Assembly (NCBI GenBank): GCA_024640255.1
Contig: JAHEFI010000009.1
Coordinates: 62,001-126,000 of the forward strand
Length of the DNA stretch: 64,000 bases
Direction: 5' to 3'
From: Bacteroidota bacterium
Lineage (GTDB): Bacteria; Bacteroidota; Bacteroidia; Chitinophagales; Chitinophagaceae
Positions 53,212-62,392 of the stretch are shown one piece after another. The position numbers and the translations under genes are program-made. The first letter of the stretch is position 1, and each line of letters begins with the position of its first letter. The notes under the pieces were generated by a model. It was given only the letters and a program-made list of their open reading frames with translations. It had not been told where the DNA came from and made no database searches.

Positions 53212-53252
53212 AAAGTTGATTTTCTAGTTATTATTCTAGTGTTTAAGGGGGG

Positions 53253-53260
53253 CAAAGGTA
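53253..53260 (-). promoter_or_regulatory. -7 box of tig
   Basis: Read on minus the bases are TACCTTTG, a full TAnnTTTG match, 41 bases before the tig start. A minus-strand TTTG (plus CAAA at 53284-53287) lies 23 bases upstream, inside the tRNA terminator palindrome. Confidence 0.55.
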
Positions 53261-53275
53261 AGGTTTTAGTATTAA

Positions 53276-53299
53276 AAAAGGCCCAAATTTGGGCCTTTT
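53276..53299 (-). terminator. Terminator of tRNA-Leu (24-base palindrome)
   Basis: The 24-base sequence from 53276 to 53299 is a perfect palindrome with arms AAAAGGCCCAAA/TTTGGGCCTTTT. On minus it follows the tRNA 3' end by one base and runs into T residues. Its second half may also hold the -33 element of tig. Confidence 0.85.
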
Positions 53300-53300
53300 G

Positions 53301-53382
53301 TGCGGATGGAGGGGGTCGAACCCACACGCCTCGCGGCGCTAGATCCTAAGTCTAGTGCGTCTGCCAATTTCGCCACATCCGC
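53301..53382 (-). tRNA. tRNA-Leu (anticodon UAG)
   Basis: Read on minus, the acceptor arm GCGGATG pairs with CATCCGC, and the anticodon stem is CTAGA/TCTAG. The loop CTTAGGA contains TAG, so it decodes CUA and related CUN codons. The variable arm (GCGCCGCGAGGCGT region) is long, as in class II tRNAs, and the T arm has GGGTTCGACCCC. The 82-base molecule is complete, but CCA is not encoded, so it must be added after transcription. A -7 box lies just upstream at 53393-53400. Confidence 0.95.
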
Positions 53383-53392
53383 TTAGGGGTTG

Positions 53393-53400
53393 CAAACTTA
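53393..53400 (-). promoter_or_regulatory. -7 box of tRNA-Leu
   Basis: Read on minus the bases are TAAGTTTG, a full TAnnTTTG match ending 10 bases before the tRNA 5' end. No TTTG lies at the usual upstream distance. Confidence 0.5.
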
Positions 53401-53435
53401 ATTGATTTTTTTAATTTTTCGGGTACTTTTTACGC

Positions 53436-53906
53436 CTAAGCAAGCAGGGAAACAATTTTCTCCAAATAGACTTGGTCTACGGAATCAAAATGAGCAAGGT
53501 GTTCGCTATCTACATCCAATACCCCAGTAATTTGTCCGTTTTGAAAAACAGGAACAACAATTTCTGATTTGGATGCGCTACTGCAAGCAATATGTCCAGG
53601 GAATTTTTCAACATCTTCCACTATCAAAGTTTTTTCTGTAGACCAAGCAGCACCACAAACGCCTCTTGATTTTTTGATTCTTGTACAAGCTACTGGTCCT
53701 TGAAATGGTCCTAAAACTAATTCGTCTTCAATAATCATATAAAAACCAACCCACCACCAACCAAATTGTTCTTTTAAAGCTGCTGAAATATTAGCAAGGT
53801 TGGCTACCTGATTAGGCTCGCCTTCAATCAATGCTTTTATTTGAGGAATAAGTGATTCGTACTGTGCTGTTTTATCTCCTTTGGTGATATGTAAATCTTC
53901 TGCCAT
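53436..53906 (-). CDS. Free methionine-R-sulfoxide reductase (GAF domain)
   Basis: This 156-residue single GAF-domain protein reduces free Met-R-sulfoxide. The family's redox cysteines are visible: Cys in VACTRIKKSRGVCGAAW and a third in HIACSSASKSEIVVP, with GVLDVDSEH following. No membrane segment or second domain is present. Its start overlaps the flippase stop by one base (TAATG on minus), so it is translated with the flippase, although no functional link is obvious. Confidence 0.9.
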   Translation of the reverse strand: MAEDLHITKGDKTAQYESLIPQIKALIEGEPNQVANLANISAALKEQFGWWWVGFYMIIEDELVLGPFQGPVACTRIKKSRGVCGAAWSTEKTLIVEDVEKFPGHIACSSASKSEIVVPVFQNGQITGVLDVDSEHLAHFDSVDQVYLEKIVSLLA

Positions 53907-55396
53907 TATGCTTGCTTGTTCAAAATGTTTTTTAATTCTTTCTTTTCAATCTTCGCTACAAATACAATAAACAAAACTAATAATATGGTTGCGAATAAAT
54001 AATTAAAAGGTTGATTGTTTGAGAACAAATGTACCAGATTATTGATACCGTATAATAATAAAGAGATCACAAAATAAGCAATCAATTTTTTAGTAGCATA
54101 AGGTATAGGATACACTCTTTGGCCCCATTGATAACTCACTACCATCATAGTTCCATAACAGAAAAAAGTAGCCCATGCACTTGCCATATAACTAAAGTGT
54201 GGAATGGCAATATAGTTGATGATTAAAGTGATTAATGCACCTAATAAAGTAATCCAAGCTCCTGCCATTGTTTTATTACTTAGTTTATACCAAATACTTA
54301 AATTATAGTATACGCCTAAGAACATATTGGCAATTAATAAAATAGGCACAACGCGCAAACCTACGTACATAGCGGTATTGCGAATAAATAATTTCCAAAT
54401 ATCCAAATACAATACCACGCCTAAGAACATGATGCAAAGTGTAATCACAAAAAATTTCATGATTCTTGCATAGGTTTTTTGCGCTTGATCTGATTGGGCT
54501 GTCTTAAAGAAAAAAGGCTCGGCACCCATTCTAAAAGCTTGTATAGAAATAGTAATTAAAATAGATAATTTATAACATGCTGCATAAATACCTACTTCCA
54601 TTTTATTGGCTTCTACTGAACCTCCTGGAGCCCACCAGCCTAGCATAATTCTATCAAATGTTTCATTCACCATTCCGCCAAAACCCACTAAAATAAGTGG
54701 AAGAGCGTACACCATCATTTGCGCCCAAAGTTTAATATCAAAAGAAAAACGCAAAGCGCGAATTTCTTTTTGCAATAATAAAAGCACAAAAATATTTTGA
54801 ATAATATTGGCTAATAAAATATATCCAACCGCCCAATCTGTTTTAAAACTAGTTGCCCAAAAACCCGTTGGATTTTCTTGTGCTAATTGAGGAACAGTGC
54901 TGATGAAAAAATAAGTGGCTGCAATATTTAAAACAATCCCACCCACTTTAATAAAAGCAAATTTTTTGGGCTGGTCTGATAATCTTAATCTTGAAAAAGG
55001 AATGGTGGTTAATGCATCCAATCCAACCACCCAAGCCATCATGGTTATATATTCTGGGTGCTGAGTAATTTGCAATAAAGTACTTAATGGGCCACTATAA
55101 AACAACATTGCAAGCACCACAATACTGGTTACAAAAATCATGGAGAAACTACTAGTATGGTAAATTTTCTCTTCGTTTTCTTTGGATCCAAATCTAAAAT
55201 AGGCGGTTTCCATTCCGTGGGTAACAATCACATTTAGAAAAGGGATAAAAGAGTAGATAATGGACATTTCTCCGTAAGCCGCCTCGGTAAACTTATAGGT
55301 AAGGTAAGGCGTCAACAAATAGTTGATAAACCTTGCGGCAATGGAACTTAATCCATACCATGCAGTTTGACCGGCTAATTTTTTAATACTACTCAA
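53906..55396 (-). CDS. Polysaccharide/oligosaccharide flippase (MOP superfamily, PST type)
   Basis: The 496-residue membrane protein has about 14 predicted helices. It begins SSIKKLAGQTAWYGLSSI, a typical PST start, and contains AAYFRFG-like (METAYFRFGS) and GFGGMVNETFDRIMLGWW segments. It should flip a lipid-linked glycan across the inner membrane, but no glycosyltransferase cluster is present. The start is TTG at 55396 (no suitable ATG upstream). It overlaps the GAF gene by one base. Confidence 0.85.
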   Translation of the reverse strand: MSSIKKLAGQTAWYGLSSIAARFINYLLTPYLTYKFTEAAYGEMSIIYSFIPFLNVIVTHGMETAYFRFGSKENEEKIYHTSSFSMIFVTSIVVLAMLFYSGPLSTLLQITQHPEYITMMAWVVGLDALTTIPFSRLRLSDQPKKFAFIKVGGIVLNIAATYFFISTVPQLAQENPTGFWATSFKTDWAVGYILLANIIQNIFVLLLLQKEIRALRFSFDIKLWAQMMVYALPLILVGFGGMVNETFDRIMLGWWAPGGSVEANKMEVGIYAACYKLSILITISIQAFRMGAEPFFFKTAQSDQAQKTYARIMKFFVITLCIMFLGVVLYLDIWKLFIRNTAMYVGLRVVPILLIANMFLGVYYNLSIWYKLSNKTMAGAWITLLGALITLIINYIAIPHFSYMASAWATFFCYGTMMVVSYQWGQRVYPIPYATKKLIAYFVISLLLYGINNLVHLFSNNQPFNYLFATILLVLFIVFVAKIEKKELKNILNKQA

Positions 55397-55463
55397 GGGG
55401 TTGAAATTACAGCTAAATTAGTGAAAATAGTTTTGTTTATCTTCATGTTATAATTCAAAGAAA

Positions 55464-55919
55464 ATGAGGCTAGTTATACAAAGAGTTACAGAAGCCAGTG
55501 TTAAAGTGGATGGGGAGATTGTTGGGGCTATTCAAAATGGGCTAATGGTATTGGTGGGTATTGAAGATGCCGATAGTCAGGAGGATATTGAATGGCTAGC
55601 GGGCAAGGTATCTAATTTGCGCATTTTTGATGATGCGGAGGGTGTAATGAACTTGAGTGTAAAAGAAGTGCAGGGAGATATTTTATTAATTAGTCAGTTC
55701 ACCTTACATGCTTCTACTAAAAAAGGAAATAGACCTTCTTATATCAATGCATCTAAACCACCCATTGCCATTCCATTGTATGAAGCAATGATTCAACAAT
55801 TAGAAAAAGAAATGGGTAAGCCTATACAAACAGGCCGATTTGGTGCCGACATGAAAGTGAGTTTATTAAATAATGGTCCAGTAACTATTGTGATGGATTC
55901 CAAAAACAAAGATTTTTAA
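55464..55919 (+). CDS. dtd: D-aminoacyl-tRNA deacylase
   Basis: Dtd removes D-amino acids from mischarged tRNA. The 151-residue protein starts MRLVIQRVTEASVKVDGE and has the two active-site motifs SQFTL and NNGPVT. Length is normal. The MazG-like gene follows after ten bases, then glyS. Dtd also removes glycine from tRNA-Ala in other organisms, which fits its place near glyS only loosely. Confidence 0.95.
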   Translation: MRLVIQRVTEASVKVDGEIVGAIQNGLMVLVGIEDADSQEDIEWLAGKVSNLRIFDDAEGVMNLSVKEVQGDILLISQFTLHASTKKGNRPSYINASKPPIAIPLYEAMIQQLEKEMGKPIQTGRFGADMKVSLLNNGPVTIVMDSKNKDF

Positions 55920-55929
55920 TACATAAGAT

Positions 55930-56268
55930 ATGAACGAAACAACTATCGCGGCTGCGCAGCAAAAAGTAGATGAGTGGATAAAGACCATTGGTGTAAAGTA
56001 CTTTAATGAATTAACCAATTTGGGCATCTTGATGGAAGAAGTAGGAGAGTTGTCCAGAATTATGGTGCGTAAATATGGAGAACAATCATTTAAAGGAAAT
56101 GAAAAAGAGTTGGAGCTAGGCGATGAAATGGCAGATATCTTATTTGTTTTAATTTGTTTGGCCAATCAAACTGGTGTTGATTTAACCAAGGCTTTTGAAC
56201 AAAACCTATTGAAAAAAACGAACAGGGATAAGGATAGGCATCAAAACAACGAAAAATTACACCAATAG
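55930..56268 (+). CDS. MazG-like nucleotide pyrophosphohydrolase
   Basis: The 112-residue all-helical protein has the EExxE-type metal site (MEEVGELSRIM) and a second acidic motif ELGDEMADILFVLICLANQ, which are the MazG/iMazG signatures. It should hydrolyse nucleoside triphosphates to monophosphates, perhaps damaged ones. It lies 10 bases after dtd and 26 before glyS. Confidence 0.88.
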   Translation: MNETTIAAAQQKVDEWIKTIGVKYFNELTNLGILMEEVGELSRIMVRKYGEQSFKGNEKELELGDEMADILFVLICLANQTGVDLTKAFEQNLLKKTNRDKDRHQNNEKLHQ

Positions 56269-56280
56269 GCAATCTCGCCT

Positions 56281-56288
56281 TATATTTG
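56281..56288 (+). promoter_or_regulatory. -7 box of glyS
   Basis: TATATTTG matches TAnnTTTG and ends six bases before the glyS ATG at 56295. The predicted mRNA has almost no 5' leader. Confidence 0.5.
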
Positions 56289-56294
56289 CAAACT

Positions 56295-57743
56295 ATGAGC
56301 AAGACGCCAACTGACAATACATTACAAGCGATTATTTCGCACGCTAAAGAATATGGATTTGTATTTCCAAGTAGTGAAATCTACGACGGTTTAGGTGCCG
56401 TATATGATTACGGTCCTTATGGTGCTCAATTAAAGAAAAATATCCGTGATTATTGGTGGAATTCCATGACACAAATGAATGAAAATATTGTGGGTATTGA
56501 TGCAGCTATTTTTATGCATCCTACTACATGGAAGGCGAGTGGACACGTGGATAGTTTCAGTGATCCATTGATTGATAATAAGGATAGCAAGAAAAGATAT
56601 CGTGTTGATCATTTATTAGAAGCACATGCAGATAAAATGGTCGAGAAAGGTGATCAAGCTGGAGCAGATAAACTATTGGCAGATATGGATGCTTTATTAG
56701 CCAAAGATGATTTTGCAGGATTAAGCCAATTGATTGCTGATCATAAAATTGTTTGTAGTGTAAGTGGTACAGGCAATTGGACAGATATTCGTCAATTTAA
56801 TTTAATGTTCTCTACAGAATTAGGTTCTGTAGCTGAAGAAGCAAGTACTATTTACTTAAGACCAGAAACGGCTCAAGGTATATTTGTGAATTTCTTGAAT
56901 GTGCAAAAAACAGCAAGAATGAAAATCCCTTTTGGAATTGCACAAACTGGAAAAGCTTTTAGAAACGAAATTGTTGCTCGTCAGTTTATATTTAGAATGC
57001 GTGAGTTTGAGCAAATGGAAATGCAATTTTTCATTAAGCCAGGAACGCAAAAAGAATGGTATGAGCATTGGAAGAATGAGCGTATGAACTGGCATTTAAG
57101 TTTAGGCATAGATGCTAAGAAATATCGTTTTCATGATCATGTTAAATTAGCGCACTATGCAGACGCTGCATTAGATATTGAGTATGAATTCCCATTTGGT
57201 TTCAAAGAAGTAGAAGGTATTCACTCAAGAACTGATTTTGATTTGAGTAGACATCAGGAGTTTAGCAAAAAGAAAATGCAATACTTCGATACCGAAATCA
57301 ATCAGCATTATATTCCTTATGTAATTGAAACTTCAATTGGCTTGGATAGAATGTTCTTGTTAATCTTGTCAAATTCTTACGAAGAAGAAACCATTAATAA
57401 AGAAGATGGCACTACAGATTCAAGAGTTGTATTACACTTGCCTGCTAAAATTGCTCCTAATAAATTAGCCATCTTACCATTGACTAAGAAAGATGGTTTA
57501 CCTGAAATTGCCAAAGAGTTAATGGATGATTGTAAAAAATCTTTCCATTGCTTCTACGAAGAAAAAGATGCCATTGGTAAGAGATACCGTCGTCAAGACG
57601 CCATTGGTACACCTTTCTGTGTAACCATTGATCATCAAACCAAAGAAGATGGAACAGTAACTGTTCGTCACAGAGATAGTATGACTCAGGAGAGAATACC
57701 TATGGCTACAGTGAAGTCTATGGTGTTAGAAGCTATTGCGTAA
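56295..57743 (+). CDS. glyS: Glycyl-tRNA synthetase (alpha2, class II)
   Basis: The single-chain glycyl-tRNA synthetase charges tRNA-Gly. The 482-residue protein has class II motifs: GAVYDYGPYGAQLK early, LRPETAQGIFVNF, FRNEIVARQFIFRMREFEQME in the middle, ETSIGLDRMFL late and a C-terminal anticodon-binding domain. The ATG at 56295 is chosen over a TTG at 56286, which lies within the -7 box. Preceded by dtd and a MazG-like gene in the same direction. Confidence 0.96.
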   Translation: MSKTPTDNTLQAIISHAKEYGFVFPSSEIYDGLGAVYDYGPYGAQLKKNIRDYWWNSMTQMNENIVGIDAAIFMHPTTWKASGHVDSFSDPLIDNKDSKKRYRVDHLLEAHADKMVEKGDQAGADKLLADMDALLAKDDFAGLSQLIADHKIVCSVSGTGNWTDIRQFNLMFSTELGSVAEEASTIYLRPETAQGIFVNFLNVQKTARMKIPFGIAQTGKAFRNEIVARQFIFRMREFEQMEMQFFIKPGTQKEWYEHWKNERMNWHLSLGIDAKKYRFHDHVKLAHYADAALDIEYEFPFGFKEVEGIHSRTDFDLSRHQEFSKKKMQYFDTEINQHYIPYVIETSIGLDRMFLLILSNSYEEETINKEDGTTDSRVVLHLPAKIAPNKLAILPLTKKDGLPEIAKELMDDCKKSFHCFYEEKDAIGKRYRRQDAIGTPFCVTIDHQTKEDGTVTVRHRDSMTQERIPMATVKSMVLEAIA

Positions 57744-57749
57744 TTTCTA

Positions 57750-57772
57750 TAAGAGTCTCCAAGGGACTCTTA
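57750..57772. terminator. Hairpin between convergent glyS and the reductase gene
   Basis: TAAGAGTCTC and GGGACTCTTA form a 10-pair stem (one U-G) with loop CAA. It overlaps the stop codon of the minus-strand gene and starts seven bases after the glyS stop. No T run follows on either strand, so it may only protect 3' ends. Confidence 0.4.
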
Positions 57773-58501
57773 TCCGTATAGTTCAAAATGAATTCGATCT
57801 TTTGGAATGCCCAGTGCTGTTAATGTAGCTCTGGCTTCGTCGATCATTTCTTTCCAACCACAAATAAAGAATTGTGCATTGTTTTTATTGGCATTAGCTA
57901 ACAAGTTTTGATAAACAGGATGTACATATCCATTATGGGCACCTTCTCTATTTTCAGTTTCTCTAGAAAAAGCTGGGTGATAAAAAAATCGGGTTTCGGC
58001 TTGTTCTAGTTGTTTTAATTCATGACCGTATAAACAATCTGTAAATTTTCTACAGCCAAATATTAAATGAATGGCTTGGTGCGGTAGTTTGTTTTGATGT
58101 ATATAATGCACCATAGATCTGAATGGTGCCACACCTGTTCCAGTACAAATTAAATAAAGGTCTTTATCCAAGGTTTTTGGAAGTACAAAAACACCCTGCG
58201 GTCCTCTATAAGTAAGGGTGTCGCCTAGTTTTACTTCATTAAATAAATAAGTAGTGCCCAATCCGCCTTCTAATAAAACAATCACTAATTCAAATTGATT
58301 GGTGCCATTGGGATAAGAGGCAATAGAGTAGCTTCTCCAACGCTTATTGCGTTTTTCATGAATGGGTAAATCTAGCGTAACAAATTGCCCTGGTGTAAAA
58401 TCAAAAATGCTACCATCTTTCACTTCAAAGAAAAATCTTTTAGTGGTAGGTGTTTCATCTATGATGTTTACAACAATTGCTTCTTTCCATTCAAAAGCCA
58501 T
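57770..58501 (-). CDS. Ferredoxin--NADP(+)-type reductase
   Basis: The 243-residue flavoprotein has the FAD motif RSYSIAS (RxYS), the NAD(P) site motif GTGVAPFRSM and a C-terminal aromatic-like end (HFELYG). It moves electrons between NAD(P)H and a ferredoxin, flavodoxin or similar partner. The exact partner is not shown. The upstream T9SS protease stop lies nine bases before its start, so both may be on one transcript. Confidence 0.88.
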   Translation of the reverse strand: MAFEWKEAIVVNIIDETPTTKRFFFEVKDGSIFDFTPGQFVTLDLPIHEKRNKRWRSYSIASYPNGTNQFELVIVLLEGGLGTTYLFNEVKLGDTLTYRGPQGVFVLPKTLDKDLYLICTGTGVAPFRSMVHYIHQNKLPHQAIHLIFGCRKFTDCLYGHELKQLEQAETRFFYHPAFSRETENREGAHNGYVHPVYQNLLANANKNNAQFFICGWKEMIDEARATLTALGIPKDRIHFELYG

Positions 58502-58510
58502 GATACTTTC

Positions 58511-61500
58511 TTATTGGGTGATAAATACTCTTTGAATATACACTTTATTATTGGCAAATATTCTTACAAAATAAATTCCCGCATTCAAACTATTCATGGA
58601 AATGGATTGAGGTCCCATCTGATTGACCAATTTGTCTTTTTCAAAAACACGCTCTCCCATGGAGTTCACCATGTCTAGTTTTATATTATTGGTTTGAATA
58701 TTGCTAAATTGAATATAGAAATTATTGCCTTTAATCATGTTTTCTATATAGTCGCTGGAAGTAATTTTAAGTGCAATTTCTTTTGCAGAAGCTTCCATAA
58801 TATCTGTCACTAAGACCAATTTAGGATCCGAGCTCATGGTACAACCGCCTGTCATCGTCATTACTTTATACAAGGCATTTCTTTTAGCAATCAAGGTTTG
58901 ATTAGTAGCGCCGCTAATGGTGGAATCATTGATTAACCATTGGTAATTATTAGCAACACTAGCACTTAATGTACTATCATTGGTCTGAGAGATGATTGGC
59001 TTGGTTACCAAGGATACCGGAACAGTGGTGATAGGACTTGGACAATCGTTCGTACTTATTTGTGTATTGTAAAAGAAGTAGTAGAAATTCTGATAATTGC
59101 CACTAGCAGCGGTTACACTGTTTCCAGTGAAGCTAAATAATTTATTAGGTCCAATAGGGTAAGTGGTATTGCCTAAACCATTGTTTCTAAATAAAGTAGC
59201 ATCGGTGCATTTGGCAATAATAATATAATCACCCGCTTGTGGAATTTTTAAATTTAAATAATACACTCTTCCAGTATCACCTTCTACAAAAGGGGTTGCA
59301 GTAGAACCTGTGGCAGCAGTTGGAGTAGGACTTGAAGCACCTACATTTAAACTCACTGTTTGAATAGGGTAATAAGAATAGGAACCATCGCTATTATCAG
59401 AAGCGAATGTGCCTAAAATAAAATCAATCTTACCCGCATAACCAGTATATAATTTAGTGGTTTCAATAGTCATTGCGCTAGTTGCATTTATTTTTACATA
59501 GTTTCCACTAAAACTATTGTAGCCACCCGAAGTTCCTAAACTAGTATTATTCAATGGTCCGGTAAAGCCTGTATACCCGCTATTTACATTTAATTTAGTA
59601 GCACTACTACTTAAACTAAGGGTAGAGCCAGTAGCAATTGGATTCACTGTAGAACTGCTATCATACCAAAAATATTTATTGGTACTTAGTGGACTATTAA
59701 TTTGTAACTGAAGATTATTATTGCAATTGGTTGCAGTAGCAGTAGGCGCAGGTGTAGCAGCAGCGGTTACAAAACTACTGCTCAAGCTATTATTGTCTTT
59801 TAATTGATCGGTACTTAAAGAAACTGTAGCTGTGATGGAGTAACTGGTATTGTCTTCTAAACTAATCGGCGTTTGAAAAGTATAGTTCATATTTTCTAAT
59901 CCTGCTAAACTACCATTGAAAGTTTCTGTTATTGTTTTAATGGTAGTTGTACCTTTTTTAACGACTGCAGTAATTGGGAAATTAGTTTGCTTACCTCCGC
60001 CGTTGTTCACAATATTTACAGTAATATATTGAGTACCTTTTTTACAAGCTTTTGCAACAGGGCTTACAATATCACTTAATTGTAAATCATTGGATGGGCT
60101 ATTAAACTTAATGGTATAATCCTGTGTTTCGCCAATAGTATAAGTACCACAAGCGCTAACATTACTTGCTGCACTAGTTTCCACTGCTACAATTCTTAAT
60201 CTAGTAATAGCACCTACTACTAAATTTGCGGGTAAATTAATGGAGCCACTATATATGCCATTGGTTAAAGCTGCACTTGCAGCTACTTCTTCAGTAGACT
60301 CAAAGCTTCCATTATTATTGTAATCAATAAATATTTTAATGAATCTGGTATTATTGGTAGCATCCGCACTTGCAGATTTAATAGAAAAATTTAAAACACC
60401 GGAAGGTTCTCCATTAATAATTTGCTTAGTATTATCAATGTATTGATTGGTGCTAGTATTGGCGAATACAATATTATTTAAGGTAACACTGTCTAATTTA
60501 GTGCCAGCGCTTGAACTTGCAGTAGATGCACAATAGGCATTTCCGCCTGCACCACTAATAATTAAGGAATAAGCTTGACTGCCTCTTTCCAAAGTATTTT
60601 TATGTGTAACGGTAATGGTATATGTATTGCCCACTATAACAGAATCTATTTCTACTTTCTCTACATTATCTATTTTATTATTGCCTCTTGTAGCGGCACC
60701 ACTTGGATTACTTGGACTTAAATTCCAGGTTTCCACTACCGTGGTTCCATTAGAAATTTTAAGATCTAAATCGTTAATTAATTTCGGAGTACTATTATTT
60801 AAAGTATTATTCGCAGTTCCTTTTACATCTGTCCAAACCAAGGTTGCTTTTAATGCTTTCTTACCGGAAGCCACAACGGTATAAGTTTTAGTGCTTTGAT
60901 TTTGCAAAACATCTTCAAAGACTTGATCTGTTGAAGTACTTGCGTTATTAGTGGATAAAGCATTGTTTAAAGTAATGGCAGCTTCGCTAGTGTTTAATAA
61001 GCCCCATCCAAATTTATAATCTGGTCCAGGGTTTAGTCCGGCTTCATTAGCTGTATGAATAGCCAATGCTTTAATCGTTGCAGCCCTAATAGGTTTATTA
61101 ATTAATTTATAACTTAATTCTTGTAAGAGTAATAAAGAGCCGGAAGCGCCAGGTGCCGCCATAGAAGTGCCATTTAAGTAACCATAACTAGAGTCATTGG
61201 TGGCAAGAGTAGAATATACAGAAACCCCATCCGCAACAATATCTGGTTTAATTCTTCCATCATCGGTTGGTCCCCAACTACTAAATGAATTGGCTACTAC
61301 ATCTTCTTTTTTGGCATACCCTGCAAGAATGCCCGATACAGCGCCCACTGTTAATATATTTTTCGCATTCACATCACCAGGCAAGGTTTCGAAGCTATCA
61401 TTATTACTTAAACTATCCGGTCTAATTCCAGCATTAAACCATTTACCAGTTTGATCTCTTCTCCAATATGTAGAATCGTTATTATACCATTTCCCTGTAG

Positions 61501-62329
61501 AAGTGTTTTTACTAGGGCCATTAGATGCTCTACTATTACCTGCAGATTTTACAATTAAATAAAAAGGGGCATTGTATGCAATGGAATCATACAATACTGC
61601 TTGGTTATCGTATAATCCAAAACGATAATCTTCTTTTTCATTGTACTTCCCATTAAATTCCCATCTGGTAGAGTCATCGTTATAATCCCATCCACAAACA
61701 GTTCCATAAGAGTGGTTAGAGATTAATAAATTATTCGCAGCAGCGCTAGACATTTCTGATACATCACTATTCCAATCATATCCATAAATTCCTTTAATGC
61801 CATACAACATACCTTTTGCTGAAGGGTTATTTCCTTTACCAATTAGTATTCCTGCAACATGAGTGCTATGGTCAATGATTTTAGTAACATTGTCTTTTTG
61901 AGTTACTCTGTTGCCAATATCAATATGGGTATTTCTAATGGCGCCTTCATCCCACATACCTAATTTATAAGTAAGGCTATCACTGCTTCCATTTAAATTA
62001 AATCCAGTAGCACCGCCAGGCCAAACTTTATTGGTATTAACAGTAATGGCTTGTGTAGGATCAGAGAAGCTAGTGAAATAAATGGGTTGTCCAAACATAT
62101 CAACACCCATTAAGCTTACTAAAGAATTGTTTTTATTGTAGTAATTTAATGCCCATCCATTTTTCTTAGCCTTAATAACAGCTTCTGCGTAATTTGTTCT
62201 TGCATCAAAATCTAAATTCTTAGAAGTGTTCACTAAAGTAAGTGCCTGCGTTTTTGTCTGAGCCATTCCAATTACTGGAAATGCAAAAACTGCAATAAAA
62301 AAAAGTATTTTAAATAGGGGGCGCTGCAT
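58511..62329 (-). CDS. Secreted S8 subtilase with T9SS type A sorting domain
   Basis: This 1272-residue protein is predicted to be exported by Sec and then by the type IX system to the outer surface. Signal peptide: residues 1-23. The subtilase triad is Asp127 (MWDEGA), His154 (DHSTHVAG; usual HGTHVAG has Ser for Gly here) and Ser389 (GTSMAAP), with oxyanion Asn265 in AGNS. Later come a GEVED-like domain (FIDYNNNGSFES), a CARDB-like domain, an Ig-like stretch and the C-terminal sorting signal ending NAGIYFVRIFANNKVYIQRVFITQ region. Regulation is not visible. Confidence 0.92.
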   Translation of the reverse strand: MQRPLFKILFFIAVFAFPVIGMAQTKTQALTLVNTSKNLDFDARTNYAEAVIKAKKNGWALNYYNKNNSLVSLMGVDMFGQPIYFTSFSDPTQAITVNTNKVWPGGATGFNLNGSSDSLTYKLGMWDEGAIRNTHIDIGNRVTQKDNVTKIIDHSTHVAGILIGKGNNPSAKGMLYGIKGIYGYDWNSDVSEMSSAAANNLLISNHSYGTVCGWDYNDDSTRWEFNGKYNEKEDYRFGLYDNQAVLYDSIAYNAPFYLIVKSAGNSRASNGPSKNTSTGKWYNNDSTYWRRDQTGKWFNAGIRPDSLSNNDSFETLPGDVNAKNILTVGAVSGILAGYAKKEDVVANSFSSWGPTDDGRIKPDIVADGVSVYSTLATNDSSYGYLNGTSMAAPGASGSLLLLQELSYKLINKPIRAATIKALAIHTANEAGLNPGPDYKFGWGLLNTSEAAITLNNALSTNNASTSTDQVFEDVLQNQSTKTYTVVASGKKALKATLVWTDVKGTANNTLNNSTPKLINDLDLKISNGTTVVETWNLSPSNPSGAATRGNNKIDNVEKVEIDSVIVGNTYTITVTHKNTLERGSQAYSLIISGAGGNAYCASTASSSAGTKLDSVTLNNIVFANTSTNQYIDNTKQIINGEPSGVLNFSIKSASADATNNTRFIKIFIDYNNNGSFESTEEVAASAALTNGIYSGSINLPANLVVGAITRLRIVAVETSAASNVSACGTYTIGETQDYTIKFNSPSNDLQLSDIVSPVAKACKKGTQYITVNIVNNGGGKQTNFPITAVVKKGTTTIKTITETFNGSLAGLENMNYTFQTPISLEDNTSYSITATVSLSTDQLKDNNSLSSSFVTAAATPAPTATATNCNNNLQLQINSPLSTNKYFWYDSSSTVNPIATGSTLSLSSSATKLNVNSGYTGFTGPLNNTSLGTSGGYNSFSGNYVKINATSAMTIETTKLYTGYAGKIDFILGTFASDNSDGSYSYYPIQTVSLNVGASSPTPTAATGSTATPFVEGDTGRVYYLNLKIPQAGDYIIIAKCTDATLFRNNGLGNTTYPIGPNKLFSFTGNSVTAASGNYQNFYYFFYNTQISTNDCPSPITTVPVSLVTKPIISQTNDSTLSASVANNYQWLINDSTISGATNQTLIAKRNALYKVMTMTGGCTMSSDPKLVLVTDIMEASAKEIALKITSSDYIENMIKGNNFYIQFSNIQTNNIKLDMVNSMGERVFEKDKLVNQMGPQSISMNSLNAGIYFVRIFANNKVYIQRVFITQ

Positions 62330-62392
62330 AGCCTAAAATTACAATGAAATCTCAACAAACAAATGCTTAACTTTAAGTAATTCTTCAAGGCA

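Noticed and set aside
57750..57772. Strong terminator between glyS and the reductase gene
   Set aside because: A 10-pair hairpin is present, but no T run follows on either strand, so I list it only as a weak terminator-like feature.
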